Assembly (NCBI RefSeq): GCF_014385005.1
Contig: NZ_JACRSZ010000001.1
Location: 248,001 to 312,000 of the forward strand
Direction: 5' to 3'
DNA: 64,000 nt
From: Jingyaoa shaoxingensis
GTDB lineage: Bacteria > Bacillota > Clostridia > Lachnospirales > Lachnospiraceae
Under the pieces are notes generated by a model, which searched no databases, was not told the DNA's origin, and saw only the letters and a program-made list of their open reading frames with translations. This document shows, in pieces, positions 35,166 to 46,217 of the stretch; the first letter of the stretch is position 1; each line of letters opens with the position of its first letter. The position numbers and the translations under genes are program-made.

Positions 35166-35384
35166 TTATTTATCTCTCCAGATAATACGTCCCTTAGATA
35201 AGTCATATGGAGAAAGTTCAATAGTAACTTTATCTCCCGGAAGAATACGGATAAAATTCATTCTCAGCTTTCCACTGATATGAGCCAGTACCACATGCTT
35301 GTTTTCCAGTTCTACCTTAAACATGGCATTTGGCAGTTTCTCCAGTACTGTTCCTTCTACTTCAATAACATCTGCTTTAGACAT
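35166..35384 (-). CDS. infA: Translation initiation factor IF-1
   Basis: 72-residue OB-fold protein ([22 protein letters not shown] start, [13 protein letters not shown] end) that occupies the 30S A site during initiation. GGAGGTTTTCAA precedes the ATG. It overlaps the KOW-domain gene by 8 nt and is followed by a terminator/promoter. Confidence 0.97.
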   Translation of the reverse strand: MSKADVIEVEGTVLEKLPNAMFKVELENKHVVLAHISGKLRMNFIRILPGDKVTIELSPYDLSKGRIIWRDK

Positions 35385-35634
35385 TTGAAAACCTCCTGAT
35401 TGCTTTTCTGATTTCTTCGTTTTTGATTGTTACAATGTTCAAACCCAGAAGTTCTTCCGGTATCTGTCTGACGATCTGAATATGTCTGATCTTTTTCTTT
35501 TTTGGATGGTCCACCGGTTTCAGGCGGCCATCGGAGAGATAGACATATTCCCCTTCTGTCTTCACAATTACATAAAGTGTATCTTTATCATGCCCTGCTC
35601 TGGACCAGGCAAGCATTCCCGCTTCATAATTCAT
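35377..35634 (-). CDS. KOW-domain RNA-binding protein
   Basis: 85 residues, N-terminal KOW-like beta barrel ([42 protein letters not shown]) resembling L14e/L19e-type domains. A family regularly found between map and infA in Clostridia; its role is probably translation-related but not established. GGAGG precedes the ATG at 35634. Confidence 0.88.
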   Translation of the reverse strand: MNYEAGMLAWSRAGHDKDTLYVIVKTEGEYVYLSDGRLKPVDHPKKKKIRHIQIVRQIPEELLGLNIVTIKNEEIRKAIRRFSNV

Positions 35635-35678
35635 GTTCTGTTACCTCCCGGCATAGATAGTCAGTAATTTTCTAACTT

Positions 35679-36437
35679 TTATATCTGACCTAATGTCAGG
35701 ATCTCCGGTTCCCCATCCGTAATCAGTATCGTATTCTCGTAGTGAGCTGACAGTGAGCCGTCTTCTGTTACAACAGTCCAGTCATCATCCAGCCAGCATA
35801 CATCGTAACTTCCTGCATTGATCATCGGCTCTATCGCAAGCGTCATTCCTGATACAAGACGGATGCCCCTTCTACGCTGTGCAAAATTAGGGATCTGCGG
35901 GTCTTCATGAAGATGTGTGCCGATTCCATGTCCAACCAGGTCTCTGACCACTCCATATCCAAATCCTTCAGCGTAGGCACCAATGGCTGCTGATATCTGA
36001 TGAAGATGATTTCCCTCACGGGCAAATTCTATTCCTTTAAAGAAACTGTCCTGTGTCACCTGAATCAGCTTACGGGCTTCTTCTGAGATTTCACCTACTG
36101 CATGAGTTCTTGCTGCATCGGAATGATAGCCTTCATAAATAAGACCAGCATCCAGACTGACAATATCCCCTTCCATCAGAATGTGTTCGTCACTTGGAAT
36201 TCCATGTACGACTTCATCATTTACGGAAACGCAGATTGATGCCGGATAACCATTATAATTGAGGAAATTAGGAATACACCCCATATCCCGGATCAATTTT
36301 TCCCCATACCGGTCAATATCCTTTGTGGAAATACCTGGTTTTACATACTCTGCCAGTTTGGCATGAACCAGTTCAAGACGTTTTCCAGCTTCTCTCATAA
36401 GCTGTATTTCTCTTGCAGACTTTATTGATACTGACAT
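35679..36437 (-). CDS. map: Methionine aminopeptidase, type I
   Basis: 252 residues. Dinuclear metal ligands are visible: Asp in SLDAGLIYEGYHSDAART (two Asp, about 95-106), His in GHGIGTHLHEDPQIPN (about 169), Glu in AIEPMI and Glu near the end. It removes initiator Met after deformylation. It follows adk with 1 nt between, GGAGAATAGT providing the ribosome site. Confidence 0.97.
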   Translation of the reverse strand: MSVSIKSAREIQLMREAGKRLELVHAKLAEYVKPGISTKDIDRYGEKLIRDMGCIPNFLNYNGYPASICVSVNDEVVHGIPSDEHILMEGDIVSLDAGLIYEGYHSDAARTHAVGEISEEARKLIQVTQDSFFKGIEFAREGNHLHQISAAIGAYAEGFGYGVVRDLVGHGIGTHLHEDPQIPNFAQRRRGIRLVSGMTLAIEPMINAGSYDVCWLDDDWTVVTEDGSLSAHYENTILITDGEPEILTLGQI

Positions 36438-36438
36438 A

Positions 36439-37083
36439 CTATTCTCCTAATATCTGCACAATGTTCTGGAATACTTCTTCCATATCCACTGTACCATCCA
36501 CTTCTTTTAAGATACCGGCTTTGGTATAATAATCGATCAGTGGCTGAGTCTGTTCATGATATACGCCAAGACGCTTCTGAACGGTTTCCGGTTTGTCGTC
36601 ATCTCTGAGGATCAGCTTTTCGCCGCATGCATCACAGATACCTTCTACTTTGGTTGGATTGTATACAATATGATAAGTAGCACCGCATCCTACGCAGGCT
36701 CTTCTTCCACCCATACGGTTTACGATGTTCTCATCCGGTACATTGACATCAATGGCATATTCCATTTTGTCACCAACTTTTGCCAGTGCAGCATCCAGAC
36801 TCTCTGCCTGTGGAATGGTTCTTGGAAAGCCATCCAGTACATATCCTTTTTTGCAGTCATCCTGTTGTAATCTGTCTACTACCAGATCTACTACCAGTTC
36901 ATCCGGAACCAGAAGTCCCTGATCCATGTATGTTTTTGCTTTTTTTCCAAGTTCTGTTCCTTCTTTGATATTTGCGCGGAAAATATCACCTGTAGAAATG
37001 TGTGGAATTCCATATTTTGCTGCGATTTTCTTTGCCTGTGTGCCTTTACCGGCTCCAGGTGCGCCTAACATAATAATTTTCAT
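36439..37083 (-). CDS. adk: Adenylate kinase, zinc-binding long form
   Basis: 214 residues. P-loop [11 protein letters not shown] at the N-terminus, [11 protein letters not shown] (NMP-binding) and a four-Cys LID zinc site (CVGC ... CDAC, about 130-153). Balances adenine nucleotides. Linked to secY and map in the spc operon of Gram-positives. A 92-nt gap to secY contains an imperfect hairpin. Confidence 0.97.
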   Translation of the reverse strand: MKIIMLGAPGAGKGTQAKKIAAKYGIPHISTGDIFRANIKEGTELGKKAKTYMDQGLLVPDELVVDLVVDRLQQDDCKKGYVLDGFPRTIPQAESLDAALAKVGDKMEYAIDVNVPDENIVNRMGGRRACVGCGATYHIVYNPTKVEGICDACGEKLILRDDDKPETVQKRLGVYHEQTQPLIDYYTKAGILKEVDGTVDMEEVFQNIVQILGE

Positions 37084-37175
37084 AATGAAACCTGCCTCGT
37101 ATTTTAATTTTTACCATTAAACACATATAGTGCACCATCTCATCCAGAAGATGAAACGGTACACTTTATCTTTGT

Positions 37176-38489
37176 CTACTCGCTTAAAAAGCCTCTATAA
37201 TTGCGAACTACCATCTGTGATTCGATCTGTTTGATTGTTTCGAGTACTACACCAACGATAATGATAATCGAAGTTCCTCCAAATGATACATATGCTCCAA
37301 ATACTCCGTTAAAGAAGATCGGAATCAGTACCACCACGGTAAGACCAAGTGCACCGATCAAAACGATATAATTCAAAATCTTATTTAAGTAATCGCTGGT
37401 TGGTTTGCCTGGACGAATGCCCGGAATGAAACCACCCTGTTTTTTCATATTATCTGCTACTTCAATTGGATTGAAAGTAATTGAAGTATAGAAATATGCG
37501 AATGCGATAATTAAAGCAATGTAAATGATCAATCCGATGGAATAGATTGGCTTGGATGGACTAAACCAGTTGTTCTGACTTAAAGAAGCAATGATTTTTC
37601 CGCCAATGCCATCCTGAGAAATACCCGCAAATGCTGCAATCATACTTGGCATACTAAGAAGAGAAGAAGCAAAGATAACAGGAATTACACCTGCTGTGTT
37701 CACTTTTAATGGAATAAATGTGGACTGTCCACCAACCATTTTTCTTCCCTGCATCTTTTTTGCATACTGAACAGGGATTCTTCTTGTTGCATCACTTAAT
37801 AAAATAACAAGTACTATTGTAATAATAATAACAGCCAGGATAATTACGCCAGCCAGAACACCTTTGGCGAGTGTTTTCCCTTTGATGAATGACTCATACA
37901 GAGATGCCATATCGGATGGCACCCTTGAGAGAATATTAATCATCAGGACGATGGAAATTCCATTTCCAACACCATGCTCTGTGATCTGCTCACCAATCCA
38001 CATCAGGAATGTGGAACCTGCTGTCATAGCAGCAATTACAGTAAGCCCTGTCAGGAAGTTCATATCCGGGATCAGCCCCTGTCTTCCGAAACCAATGGTC
38101 ATTGCCAGAGATTCTGTCAATGCCAGACCTACTGTCACATAACGGGTAATCGCTGTGATTTTTTTTCTGCCTTCTTCACCGTCTTTGTGCATCTCTTCCA
38201 ATGCCGGAATAGCAATGGTAAGAAGCTGCATAATAATGGAAGACGTAATATATGGTGTGATATTCAAAGCAAAGATAGACATTTTCTCAAATGATCCGCC
38301 TGTAAATGCACTAAAGAAATTAAATGCATCACCGGTCTGATTAGCAAACCAGTTTGCCAGGTAGTTACGGTCCACACCCGGAACCGGGAGCTGTGAACCG
38401 AATCTGACAACAAGGAGCATCAGAAAAGTAAATAACATTCTTTCTCTGATATCTTTAACCTTAAACGCATCACGAAGTGTCTTTAACAT
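37176..38489 (-). CDS. secY: Preprotein translocase subunit SecY
   Basis: 437-residue channel subunit with ten membrane segments. Recognisable segments include RFGSQLPVPGVD (periplasmic loop 1), QLLTIAIPALEEM, the cytoplasmic loop QGRKMVGGQSTFIPLKVN and the C-terminal QMVVRNYRGFLSE. Start overlaps the L15 stop by 1 nt (TAATG), coupling the two. Confidence 0.97.
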   Translation of the reverse strand: MLKTLRDAFKVKDIRERMLFTFLMLLVVRFGSQLPVPGVDRNYLANWFANQTGDAFNFFSAFTGGSFEKMSIFALNITPYITSSIIMQLLTIAIPALEEMHKDGEEGRKKITAITRYVTVGLALTESLAMTIGFGRQGLIPDMNFLTGLTVIAAMTAGSTFLMWIGEQITEHGVGNGISIVLMINILSRVPSDMASLYESFIKGKTLAKGVLAGVIILAVIIITIVLVILLSDATRRIPVQYAKKMQGRKMVGGQSTFIPLKVNTAGVIPVIFASSLLSMPSMIAAFAGISQDGIGGKIIASLSQNNWFSPSKPIYSIGLIIYIALIIAFAYFYTSITFNPIEVADNMKKQGGFIPGIRPGKPTSDYLNKILNYIVLIGALGLTVVVLIPIFFNGVFGAYVSFGGTSIIIIVGVVLETIKQIESQMVVRNYRGFLSE

Positions 38490-38929
38490 TAGATCACCTC
38501 TGCTTTTCCACCAACTGCTTCTATTTTAGCTTTTGCGCCTTCACTGAAAGCATTTGCTTTAACAGTAAGCTTCTTGGTAAGTTCACCGTTTCCAAGAATC
38601 TTAACACCGTCTTTTACGCTCTTAATGATACCGGTTTCAATCAGTGTATCGATTGTAACTTCTGTATCATTATCAAATCTTTCCAGTGCGCTTACATTGA
38701 TAGCTTCGATATCAAGAGTGTTTCTGTTTGTGAAACCTCTCTTAGGAAGACGTCTGTACAGTGGCATCTGACCACCTTCAAAACCTGGTCTTGTTGCGCC
38801 TGAACGTGCTTTCTGTCCTTTATGTCCCTTACCAGCAGTCTTGCCGTTTCCTGAACCATGTCCACGACCTCTTCTGAAGTTATCGCTCTGTCTGGAACCT
38901 TCAGCAGGTTTTAAGTTTGATAAATCCAT
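38489..38929 (-). CDS. rplO: 50S ribosomal protein L15
   Basis: 146 residues beginning [14 protein letters not shown], with the Gly-rich [22 protein letters not shown] extended arm that threads into 23S rRNA. Two adjacent ATGs (38932 and 38929) follow GGAGGTGCC; the second has better spacing. Confidence 0.96.
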   Translation of the reverse strand: MDLSNLKPAEGSRQSDNFRRGRGHGSGNGKTAGKGHKGQKARSGATRPGFEGGQMPLYRRLPKRGFTNRNTLDIEAINVSALERFDNDTEVTIDTLIETGIIKSVKDGVKILGNGELTKKLTVKANAFSEGAKAKIEAVGGKAEVI

Positions 38930-38962
38930 CATGGCACCTCCTTATTCTAATCTCAATATAAA

Positions 38963-39145
38963 TTAAACTTCTTCTACTTTTACTAAATGCTGAACCTGTT
39001 TTACCATTCCCATTGTTGCATCATTGTTTGGAAGCTCAACAGATTTGTTCAGTTTCTTCAGTCCCAGTGCTGCAACAGTAGCACGATGCTTTGGAATAGC
39101 TCCGATTGGGGATTTAACAAGTGTTACTTTTACTTTATCTGCCAT
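38963..39145 (-). CDS. rpmD: 50S ribosomal protein L30
   Basis: 60 residues, [24 protein letters not shown] typical of the short bacterial form. AGGAGG is 6-7 nt upstream of the ATG at 39145. Between rpsE and rplO as usual. Confidence 0.96.
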   Translation of the reverse strand: MADKVKVTLVKSPIGAIPKHRATVAALGLKKLNKSVELPNNDATMGMVKQVQHLVKVEEV

Positions 39146-39164
39146 TTTTTACCTCCTGTGCAAA

Positions 39165-39674
39165 TTACGCACGAACTTCTTCAACAGATTTTCCACGGAG
39201 TCTTGCAACTTCTTCAGGGGACTTCAGCTGTTTCAGTCCTTCCAGTGTAGCAAGTACAACGTTCTGTTTATTTCTGGATCCCAGACATTTTGTACGGATG
39301 TTGCGAATTCCAGCAAGTTCCAGTACGTTACGTGCAGGACCACCAGCGATGATACCAGTACCTTCCGGAGCTCTCTTCAGAACGATCTGAGATCCGCCGA
39401 ATTTACCATCAAAGTTGTGTGGAATACTTGCATTTTCATCTAATGCAACAGTGATAAGTTTCTTTGTAGCGTCTTCTTTACCTTTACGGATAGCTTCTGG
39501 AATTTCAGCAGCCTTTCCAAGTCCGGCACCAACGTGTCCGTTGCCGTCACCAACAACTACCAGGGCTGTAAAACGCATATTACGACCACCTTTTACAACT
39601 TTGGTAACACGCTTAATTGACACTACTTTTTCTGTTAATTCTAACTGATTAGCATCAATAATTTCACGTTTCAT
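39165..39674 (-). CDS. rpsE: 30S ribosomal protein S5
   Basis: 169 residues: N-terminal dsRNA-binding fold ([21 protein letters not shown]) and C-terminal domain ([18 protein letters not shown]). It contributes to decoding accuracy; the spectinomycin-site loop VVKGGR is wild type. AGGAGG precedes the ATG. Confidence 0.97.
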   Translation of the reverse strand: MKREIIDANQLELTEKVVSIKRVTKVVKGGRNMRFTALVVVGDGNGHVGAGLGKAAEIPEAIRKGKEDATKKLITVALDENASIPHNFDGKFGGSQIVLKRAPEGTGIIAGGPARNVLELAGIRNIRTKCLGSRNKQNVVLATLEGLKQLKSPEEVARLRGKSVEEVRA

Positions 39675-39685
39675 GTGTCTACCTC

Positions 39686-40054
39686 CTAAAACTCCAGACC
39701 AGCTTCTCTAGCTGCATCTGCTAATGCCTTGATTTTACCCTGATAAATAAAGCCGCCTCTGTCAAAAACAACTTCTTTAATACCTTTTTCCAGAGCTCTC
39801 TCTGCGATTACTTTTCCAAGGTATGCTGCTGCATCAACGTTATTAGTCTTCTCAACTTCTGCTTTTACTTCTTTCTGAAGTGTACTTGCAGAAACCAGAG
39901 TATTTCCGACTGAATCGTCAATAATTTGAGCATACATATGATTATTGCTTCTGAATACTGCCAGACGAGGTCTCTGTGCAGTACCTGCAAAACGATTACG
40001 AAGTCTTCTGTGTTTCTTTACACGAACTTCTGTTCTAGATTCTTTACTAACCAT
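39686..40054 (-). CDS. rplR: 50S ribosomal protein L18
   Basis: 122 residues from [11 protein letters not shown] with a basic N-terminus and [20 protein letters not shown], the 5S rRNA-binding core. The ATG at 40054 has GGAGAG at good spacing; the GTG at 40060 is too close. Confidence 0.96.
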   Translation of the reverse strand: MVSKESRTEVRVKKHRRLRNRFAGTAQRPRLAVFRSNNHMYAQIIDDSVGNTLVSASTLQKEVKAEVEKTNNVDAAAYLGKVIAERALEKGIKEVVFDRGGFIYQGKIKALADAAREAGLEF

Positions 40055-40071
40055 TTTCACACTCTCCTTAC

Positions 40072-40611
40072 TTATTTCTTACCAGTCTTACCAACTTTAC
40101 GTCTGATAACTTCATCAGCATACTTAATACCTTTACCTTTGTATGGTTCCGGAGCTCTCTTTTCTCTGATTTCAGCTGCGTACTGGCCAACTTTTTCTTT
40201 ATCAATACCCTTAACAGTGATTACGTTTCCGTCTACAACTGCTTCCAGGCCTTCTGGATCGATCATCTCTACCGGATGAGAATATCCAAGAGATAATACC
40301 AGTTTCTTACCCTGCTTAGCTGCTTTGTAACCTACACCGTTAACTTCCAGCTTCTTTTCGTATCCTTCGCTTACACCAACTACCATATTGTGGATCAGTG
40401 TTCTTGTCAGACCGTGCAGAGATTTCATTTTCTTCAGGTCGTTTGGTCTGCTTACTACTACATGACCATCTTCTACCTTGATATCCATTTCAGCAGGCAG
40501 TACTCTTACCAGAGTTCCCTTGCTGCCTTTAACTGTAACTTTGTTGCCTTCTGCAACTTCAACGGTAACGCCTGCAGGAATTGCTACAGGCAGTCTTCCT
40601 ATACGTGACAT
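40072..40611 (-). CDS. rplF: 50S ribosomal protein L6
   Basis: 179 residues with two repeated alpha/beta domains; [15 protein letters not shown] start and [20 protein letters not shown] end. It lies near the sarcin-ricin loop and L7/L12 stalk. Follows rpsH by 76 nt. Confidence 0.97.
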   Translation of the reverse strand: MSRIGRLPVAIPAGVTVEVAEGNKVTVKGSKGTLVRVLPAEMDIKVEDGHVVVSRPNDLKKMKSLHGLTRTLIHNMVVGVSEGYEKKLEVNGVGYKAAKQGKKLVLSLGYSHPVEMIDPEGLEAVVDGNVITVKGIDKEKVGQYAAEIREKRAPEPYKGKGIKYADEVIRRKVGKTGKK

Positions 40612-40687
40612 TCAAATGTCCTCCTTACTTAGATTTTCGGAGAGAGACTTACGCTCTCTCTGTTTTCAGTAACTTTTACGGGGTATC

Positions 40688-41089
40688 CTACCAAACAAAT
40701 GCCAGAACTTCTCCACCAACTCCAAGCTTACGAGCTTCTCTGTCAGTGATAACACCTTTGTTTGTAGAAAGAATAGCTACACCAAGACCACCAAGAACTC
40801 TTGGAATATCTTCTTTGCCTGCGTGTACACGAAGACCTGGTTTAGAAATTCTCTTAATACCTGTAATGACTCTCTCATTTTTATCAGCACCGTATTTCAG
40901 TGTGATGCGGATAACTGGGAAACCGCCTTCTTCAACGATGTCATATTTTGCAATATAACCTTCATCTACCAGAATGTTTGCAATAGCAAGTTTCATTTTG
41001 GATGATGGAACATCTACTGTATCGTGTTTTGCAGTATTTGCATTACGGATTCTTGTAAGCATATCTGCAATAGGATCACTCATTGTCAT
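40688..41089 (-). CDS. rpsH: 30S ribosomal protein S8
   Basis: 133 residues, [17 protein letters not shown] start and the RNA-binding C-terminal [26 protein letters not shown]. It binds helix 21 of 16S rRNA. GGAGGAAAATCCAG gives the first ATG good spacing. Confidence 0.97.
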   Translation of the reverse strand: MTMSDPIADMLTRIRNANTAKHDTVDVPSSKMKLAIANILVDEGYIAKYDIVEEGGFPVIRITLKYGADKNERVITGIKRISKPGLRVHAGKEDIPRVLGGLGVAILSTNKGVITDREARKLGVGGEVLAFVW

Positions 41090-41145
41090 CTGGATTTTCC
41101 TCCTTATATTCTCAGATCATTGCTGATCAATCAAGTTGTATCGGC

Positions 41146-41331
41146 TTACCAGGAAGCTTTCTTAACTCCCGGAATTTCACCTTTGTAAGCCAGTTCACGG
41201 AAGCAGATTCTGCAGATTCCGTATTTTCTCAAATATGCATGTGGACGACCACAAATTCTGCAGCGGTTGTATTCTCTTGTGGAGAATTTCTGTGGACGCT
41301 GCTGTTTAATCTTCATTGCTGTCTTAGCCAT
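41146..41331 (-). CDS. rpsN: 30S ribosomal protein S14, type Z
   Basis: 61-residue zinc-binding form: [20 protein letters not shown] supplies four Cys ligands. Start [11 protein letters not shown] at 41331. The short type Z protein is usual in Gram-positive spc operons. Confidence 0.96.
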   Translation of the reverse strand: MAKTAMKIKQQRPQKFSTREYNRCRICGRPHAYLRKYGICRICFRELAYKGEIPGVKKASW

Positions 41332-41376
41332 GAAATTTCCTCCTATATTCAATCACATTGACTGTTAACAATTCGC

Positions 41377-41916
41377 TTATTTAGAGAATGGCATATTGAA
41401 CTGTGTTAAAAGTTCACGTGCTTCTTCGTCAGTCTTTGCTGTTGTAACAAAGATAACGTCCATACCTCTTACCTTGTCAACCTTATCATATTCGATTTCA
41501 GGGAAAATTAACTGTTCTTTGATACCAAGAGCGTAGTTACCTCTTCCATCAAACGCATTCGGGTTAACACCTCTAAAGTCACGTACTCGAGGTAATGCAA
41601 GGTTAACCAGACGGTCAACGAATTCATACATTTTTTCTCCACGAAGTGTAACTTTACATCCGATTGCCATACCTTCTCTGATCTTGAAGTTAGCAACAGA
41701 ATTCTTTGCTCTGGTCAGAACTGCTTTCTGGCCTGTAATAGTTTCCATATCCTTAACAGCTGATTCCAGTAACTTAGCGTTTTCTTTTGCTTCGCCAACA
41801 CCCATGTTTACTACAACTTTATCCAGCTTCGGAACTTCCATAATATTCTTATATCCAAACTTTTTGATCATAGCATCTACGATCTCGTTCTGATACTGTT
41901 CTTTCAGTCTACTCAA
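41377..41916 (-). CDS. rplE: 50S ribosomal protein L5
   Basis: 179 residues that anchor 5S rRNA in the central protuberance; [14 protein letters not shown] and [16 protein letters not shown] motif ([19 protein letters not shown]) present. The start is TTG at 41916, with GGAGGCACTAGAAG upstream; no ATG fits. Confidence 0.96.
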   Translation of the reverse strand: MSRLKEQYQNEIVDAMIKKFGYKNIMEVPKLDKVVVNMGVGEAKENAKLLESAVKDMETITGQKAVLTRAKNSVANFKIREGMAIGCKVTLRGEKMYEFVDRLVNLALPRVRDFRGVNPNAFDGRGNYALGIKEQLIFPEIEYDKVDKVRGMDVIFVTTAKTDEEARELLTQFNMPFSK

Positions 41917-41940
41917 CTTCTAGTGCCTCCTCTCTTACGA

Positions 41941-42255
41941 TTATTTATCGATAACTTCGCCTGTAGCTTTTGCTACACGAACTTTTTTGTCTCCGTCCAT
42001 CTTAAAGCCAACTCTTGTTGCCTTTCCATTGTGGAGAAGCATTACGTTAGAAGCGTCAATGAAAGCTTCTTTGTTCACAATACCACCTTGCTGGTTAGCA
42101 GCTGATGGTTTTGCATGTTTTACTACCATGTTGATGCCTTCAACAAGAACTTTGTGGTTCTTTACATCAACTTTGAGGACTTTGCCCTCTTTATCTTTAT
42201 CTTTACCAGCGATAACTTTAACTGTATCACCTGTCTTGATTTTTAATGCTGACAT
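41941..42255 (-). CDS. rplX: 50S ribosomal protein L24
   Basis: 104 residues with an N-terminal KOW motif ([21 protein letters not shown]) and [21 protein letters not shown]. Early 50S assembly initiator. AGGAGGTACC precedes the ATG. Confidence 0.96.
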   Translation of the reverse strand: MSALKIKTGDTVKVIAGKDKDKEGKVLKVDVKNHKVLVEGINMVVKHAKPSAANQQGGIVNKEAFIDASNVMLLHNGKATRVGFKMDGDKKVRVAKATGEVIDK

Positions 42256-42267
42256 TCGGGTACCTCC

Positions 42268-42636
42268 TTATAATACTTCCGGAGCCAGTGAAACAATTTT
42301 CATAAACTGTTTATCACGAAGCTCTCTTGCTACTGGTCCAAAAATACGAGTTCCTCTTGGATTCTTGTCATCTTTGATGATGACTGCAGCATTTTCATCA
42401 AATCTAATATAAGAACCATCTTTACGACGGGTTTTGTTTACTGTACGAACTACGACAGCCTTTACAACATCACCTTTTTTAACAACGCCGCCTGGTGTTG
42501 CATCTTTAACCGTAGCAACGATTACATCACCGATAGCTGCATATCTTCTGGTAGATCCGCCCATAACTCTGATGCAAAGTAATTCTTTTGCTCCAGTGTT
42601 ATCAGCAACTTTCAGTCTACTCTCCTGCTGTATCAT
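42268..42636 (-). CDS. rplN: 50S ribosomal protein L14
   Basis: 122 residues, [19 protein letters not shown] start and [16 protein letters not shown] near the end. Lies at the 30S interface bridge B8. AGGAGG upstream of the ATG at 42636. Confidence 0.97.
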   Translation of the reverse strand: MIQQESRLKVADNTGAKELLCIRVMGGSTRRYAAIGDVIVATVKDATPGGVVKKGDVVKAVVVRTVNKTRRKDGSYIRFDENAAVIIKDDKNPRGTRIFGPVARELRDKQFMKIVSLAPEVL

Positions 42637-42653
42637 GCTGATTACCTCCTATA

Positions 42654-42908
42654 CTATTTCACTCTTTCAGTGATTTCCACAAGTCTCCATCTCTTATCTT
42701 TGGATAAAGGTCTTGTTTCCATTACTTTTACTGTATCACCGATGTTACATTCGTTGTTCTCATCGTGTGCTTTTAATTTATATGTGCTCTTTACGACTTT
42801 TTTGTAAAGAGGATGTTTCACATGGTTCTCAACTGCAACAACGATTGTCTTGTCCATCTTGTTGCTGACAACTTTACCAACACGGGTTTTTCTAAGATTT
42901 CTTTCCAC
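42654..42908 (-). CDS. rpsQ: 30S ribosomal protein S17
   Basis: 84-residue OB-fold protein; [21 protein letters not shown] and [15 protein letters not shown] motifs. Early 16S rRNA 5'-domain binder. GGAG-type ribosome site in AAAGGAGCAA before the ATG. Confidence 0.96.
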   Translation of the reverse strand: MERNLRKTRVGKVVSNKMDKTIVVAVENHVKHPLYKKVVKSTYKLKAHDENNECNIGDTVKVMETRPLSKDKRWRLVEITERVK

Positions 42909-42937
42909 GTCTATTTGCTCCTTTCGTGGTAATTCAC

Positions 42938-43141
42938 TTACGCATTAGCTTTCTCTGTGATAACGGTCTGAATTCTTGCGATGTTCTTACGAACTTCTTT
43001 GATTCTGCTTGTGTTATCCAGCTGATTGGTTGCATTCTGGAATCTTAAATTGAAAAGTTCCTTTTTAGCAGCTACTAATTCTTCGTTTAATTCTGCAGCT
43101 GATTTGCTCTTTAAATCTTCTACATACTTATTAATTTTCAC
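42938..43141 (-). CDS. rpmC: 50S ribosomal protein L29
   Basis: 67 residues, helical hairpin with [25 protein letters not shown]. It lies at the exit tunnel, near the trigger factor/SRP site. Start is probably the GTG at 43141 with AAGGCGG 8 nt upstream; another GTG at 43150 is possible. It overlaps the rplP end. Confidence 0.94.
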   Translation of the reverse strand: MKINKYVEDLKSKSAAELNEELVAAKKELFNLRFQNATNQLDNTSRIKEVRKNIARIQTVITEKANA

Positions 43142-43568
43142 TGTTATCACCGCCTTCTAAATCTGCACGAGATACGATTTTGCATTTGCACGGTAATTTG
43201 TGCATAGCAAGACGTAACGCTTCACGGGCTACTTCTTCCGGAACTCCTGCCAGTTCAAACATAACACGTCCCGGTTTTACTACTGCTACCCAGTATTCCA
43301 GTGTTCCTTTACCGGAACCCATACGAGTTTCAGCAGGTTTTGCTGTTACAGGTTTGTCTGGGAAAATCTTGATCCAAACTTTACCACCACGTTTGATGTA
43401 ACGAGTCATAGCAACACGGGCAGCTTCGATCTGGTTTGATTTAATCCAGCATGGTTCAGTTGCAACAAGTCCATATTCACCATTGGAAATTGTATTTCCT
43501 CTTAACGCCTTACCAGCCATACTTCCACGGAACTGTTTACGACGTTTTACTCTCTTAGGCATTAACAT
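43131..43568 (-). CDS. rplP: 50S ribosomal protein L16
   Basis: 145 residues; [34 protein letters not shown] and [16 protein letters not shown] motifs. It contacts A-site tRNA. Start overlaps the rpsC stop as TAATG, with GGAAGGGAG upstream. Confidence 0.97.
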   Translation of the reverse strand: MLMPKRVKRRKQFRGSMAGKALRGNTISNGEYGLVATEPCWIKSNQIEAARVAMTRYIKRGGKVWIKIFPDKPVTAKPAETRMGSGKGTLEYWVAVVKPGRVMFELAGVPEEVAREALRLAMHKLPCKCKIVSRADLEGGDNSEN

Positions 43569-44224
43569 TATTTATCGCTCCCTTCCTTTACGTTTTTGGT
43601 TGGAAGGATTTCGCCGTTGTAAATCCATACCTTTACGCCCATTTTGCCGTAAGTGGTATCTGCTTCTGCGAATCCATAGTCAATATCTGCACGAAGTGTC
43701 TGAAGTGGAATAGTTCCTTCACTGTAGAACTCTGTACGAGCCATATCTGCTCCGCCAAGACGTCCAGAAACAGCTGTTTTAATTCCCTTAGCACCTGTCT
43801 TCATGGTTCTTCCCATTGTGGATTTCATAGCACGACGGAAGGAAACACGGTTTTCCAGCTGCTGAGCAATATTTTCAGCTACTAACTGAGCATCTCTGTC
43901 CGGTCTCTTAACTTCTTTGATATCTACAAGAAGCTTGCCAGTTACGAACTTCTGAACTTCAGCTTTTACTTTTTCGATCTCTGAACCGCCTTTACCGATT
44001 ACAACACCCGGTTTAGCTGTGTAGATGATCACTTTTACTCTTCCTGATGCTCTTTCGATTTCGATTTTTGCAACACCAGCGCTATATAATCTCTTTTTCA
44101 GGTATGTTCTGATCTTGTTATCTTCGATCAGGTAATCAGCAAATTCTGACTCAGCATACCACTTGGAGTCCCAGTCTTTAATAACACCGACTCTTAAGCC
44201 GTGTGGATTAACTTTCTGTCCCAT
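43568..44224 (-). CDS. rpsC: 30S ribosomal protein S3
   Basis: 218 residues: N-terminal KH domain ([23 protein letters not shown], GxxG loop) and C-terminal domain ([17 protein letters not shown]). It lines the mRNA entry channel. AGGAGG lies before the ATG at 44224. Confidence 0.97.
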   Translation of the reverse strand: MGQKVNPHGLRVGVIKDWDSKWYAESEFADYLIEDNKIRTYLKKRLYSAGVAKIEIERASGRVKVIIYTAKPGVVIGKGGSEIEKVKAEVQKFVTGKLLVDIKEVKRPDRDAQLVAENIAQQLENRVSFRRAMKSTMGRTMKTGAKGIKTAVSGRLGGADMARTEFYSEGTIPLQTLRADIDYGFAEADTTYGKMGVKVWIYNGEILPTKNVKEGSDK

Positions 44225-44234
44225 GCTTTACCTC

Positions 44235-44621
44235 CTATCTTTCATTCAGCACGATTGTGATGTGGCTCATTCTCTTTTCGATACGATAAGCTCTACCCTG
44301 TGCTCTTGGTCTGATTCTCTTCATTGTAGGTCCTTTGTTTGCGTAGCATTCTTCTACGTAAAGGTTTTCTACACTCATTCCATTGTTGTTTTCAGCATTT
44401 GCGATTGCTGACTCTAATAATTTTTTAATTAATGTAGAAGCGTATCTTGGGTTGTATGTTACAATACCAAGTGCTGTCTGCACATCTTTGCCTCTAATAG
44501 CATCTAAAACGAAGCATGCCTTCTGAACAGAGACTCTCGCATAAGATAACTTTGCGGATGGTCTTGTGTCCTTCTGAGCATTTCTTTCTCTCTTGATTTG
44601 GGATCTATGTCCTTTTGCCAT
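44235..44621 (-). CDS. rplV: 50S ribosomal protein L22
   Basis: 128 residues with a long beta hairpin that reaches into the exit tunnel (GPTMKRIRPRAQGRAYRIEKRMSHITI motif near the end). Macrolide-site loop sequence looks ordinary. AAAGGAGG precedes the ATG. Confidence 0.97.
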   Translation of the reverse strand: MAKGHRSQIKRERNAQKDTRPSAKLSYARVSVQKACFVLDAIRGKDVQTALGIVTYNPRYASTLIKKLLESAIANAENNNGMSVENLYVEECYANKGPTMKRIRPRAQGRAYRIEKRMSHITIVLNER

Positions 44622-44649
44622 GGATGAAGCCTCCTTTCAAATATTATCC

Positions 44650-44925
44650 TTAACGAGATTTCTTCTCGTCTTTACCATGTCCTCTGTATGTTCTTGTTGC
44701 AACGAACTCTCCGAGTTTGTGTCCAACCATATCTTCTGTTACGTATACAGGCACATGTCTTCTTCCATCATGAACTGCAATTGTATGTCCAACCATCTGT
44801 GGGAAAATTGTAGAACGGCGGGACCAGGTCTTGATAACCTGTTTAGATCCTGCTGCGTTCATTTCGTCAACTTTTTTCAGTAAGCTTGCGTCCGCAAACG
44901 GTCCTTTTTTAAGTGAGCGAGCCAT
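44650..44925 (-). CDS. rpsS: 30S ribosomal protein S19
   Basis: 91 residues, [19 protein letters not shown] start, [24 protein letters not shown] core. Head protein near the A site. AGGAGG lies upstream of the ATG. Confidence 0.97.
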   Translation of the reverse strand: MARSLKKGPFADASLLKKVDEMNAAGSKQVIKTWSRRSTIFPQMVGHTIAVHDGRRHVPVYVTEDMVGHKLGEFVATRTYRGHGKDEKKSR

Positions 44926-44964
44926 AGGTTCTAACCTCCTTATATTTCTCGATTAATATTGTTA

Positions 44965-45810
44965 TTAGTTGATTGCTTTACCATCGCGTCTTCTTACGAT
45001 GAGCTTGTTAGAAGCTTTCTTCTTGCTTCTGGTCTTAAGACCCAGTGCAGGTTTGCCCCAAGGTGTGCATGGACCTGGACGACCGATACCGGTCTTACCT
45101 TCACCACCACCGTGTGGATGGTCATTCGGGTTCATAACAGATCCACGAACAGTAGGTCTGATACCCATGTGACGTTTTCTACCAGCTTTACCAATATTAA
45201 TCAGGTTGTGATCACCATTTCCAACAACACCGATTGTTGCACGGCAGATGATCGGAACCATTCTCATTTCTCCTGAAGGGAGACGAAGTGTTGCGTATTT
45301 ACCTTCTTTAGCCATCAGCTGTGCTCCGTTACCAGCGGCACGAACAAGCTGACCACCTTTGCCTGGATAAAGTTCAATATTGTGAACCATTGTACCAACC
45401 GGGATCAGGGATAATGGCAGGCAGTTACCGATTTTTACTTCAGCTTCAGCTCCGCTCATAACTTTCATTCCGTCTTTCAGTCCCTGTGGTGCAAGGATGT
45501 ATGCTTTTTCTCCATCAGCGTAAGTAATCAGAGCGATGTTAGCTGTTCTGTTCGGATCGTACTCGATACCGGTTACTATTGCTGGGATACCATCTTTTTT
45601 ATTTCTCTTAAAATCGATGATTCTGTATTTTCTTCTGCTTCCGCCTCCGCGGTGTCTTACAGTAATTTTTCCCTGATTGTTACGTCCGGAGTTTTTCTTA
45701 AGAGATACAACAAGGCTCTTTTCCGGAGTAGTCTTTGTAATTTCAGAGAAATCAGATCCCGTCATATTTCTTCTTGACGGTGTATATGGTTTATAGGTTT
45801 TAATTCCCAT
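44965..45810 (-). CDS. rplB: 50S ribosomal protein L2
   Basis: 281 residues from [15 protein letters not shown] (GAAAGGAG upstream of 45810). [19 protein letters not shown] and the C-terminal [18 protein letters not shown], which holds the His needed near the peptidyl transferase centre. 107 nt separate it from rplW, with a TCCGGC/GCCGGA hairpin in the gap. Confidence 0.97.
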   Translation of the reverse strand: MGIKTYKPYTPSRRNMTGSDFSEITKTTPEKSLVVSLKKNSGRNNQGKITVRHRGGGSRRKYRIIDFKRNKKDGIPAIVTGIEYDPNRTANIALITYADGEKAYILAPQGLKDGMKVMSGAEAEVKIGNCLPLSLIPVGTMVHNIELYPGKGGQLVRAAGNGAQLMAKEGKYATLRLPSGEMRMVPIICRATIGVVGNGDHNLINIGKAGRKRHMGIRPTVRGSVMNPNDHPHGGGEGKTGIGRPGPCTPWGKPALGLKTRSKKKASNKLIVRRRDGKAIN

Positions 45811-45917
45811 TTTTGTTTCTCCTTTCAATATATTTCGCATGCATATCAAAATGCATATACCTTATATATCGTCCGGCATATTCCGTTCTCAGAATCGCCG
45901 GAGCCTGTCAGTCAATC

Positions 45918-46217
45918 TTATAATCCCTGGAAGATCTCGATTTCTTTGCTGTCTTCTGTCAGAGTAACGATTGCTTTCTTTGTCTTAGCTGTTTTACCAA
46001 CTGTCATTCCACGACGTCTGGTCTTTCCATCCAGGTTCATGGTGTTAACACGTTTTACTTTTGTTCCTTCGAACATTTTTTCAACAGCTTCTTTGATCTG
46101 AGATTTTGTAGCCTCAGTGTGTACCTGGAAAGTGTATTTCTTTTCAGCCATAGCATTCATACTCTTTTCAGTTACGATTGGTTTAAGGATTACATCATAA
46201 TACTGAATTGCTGCCAT
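45918..46217 (-). CDS. rplW: 50S ribosomal protein L23
   Basis: 99 residues, [15 protein letters not shown] start and [20 protein letters not shown] loop. It is the docking site for trigger factor and SRP at the tunnel exit. Its ATG overlaps the rplD stop by 1 nt. Confidence 0.97.
   Translation of the reverse strand: MAAIQYYDVILKPIVTEKSMNAMAEKKYTFQVHTEATKSQIKEAVEKMFEGTKVKRVNTMNLDGKTRRRGMTVGKTAKTKKAIVTLTEDSKEIEIFQGL

Noticed and set aside
37084..37175. Riboswitch between adk and secY
   Set aside because: A single imperfect hairpin (AGTGCACC/GGTACACT type) without a terminator or conserved aptamer motif; probably a simple intergenic stem.
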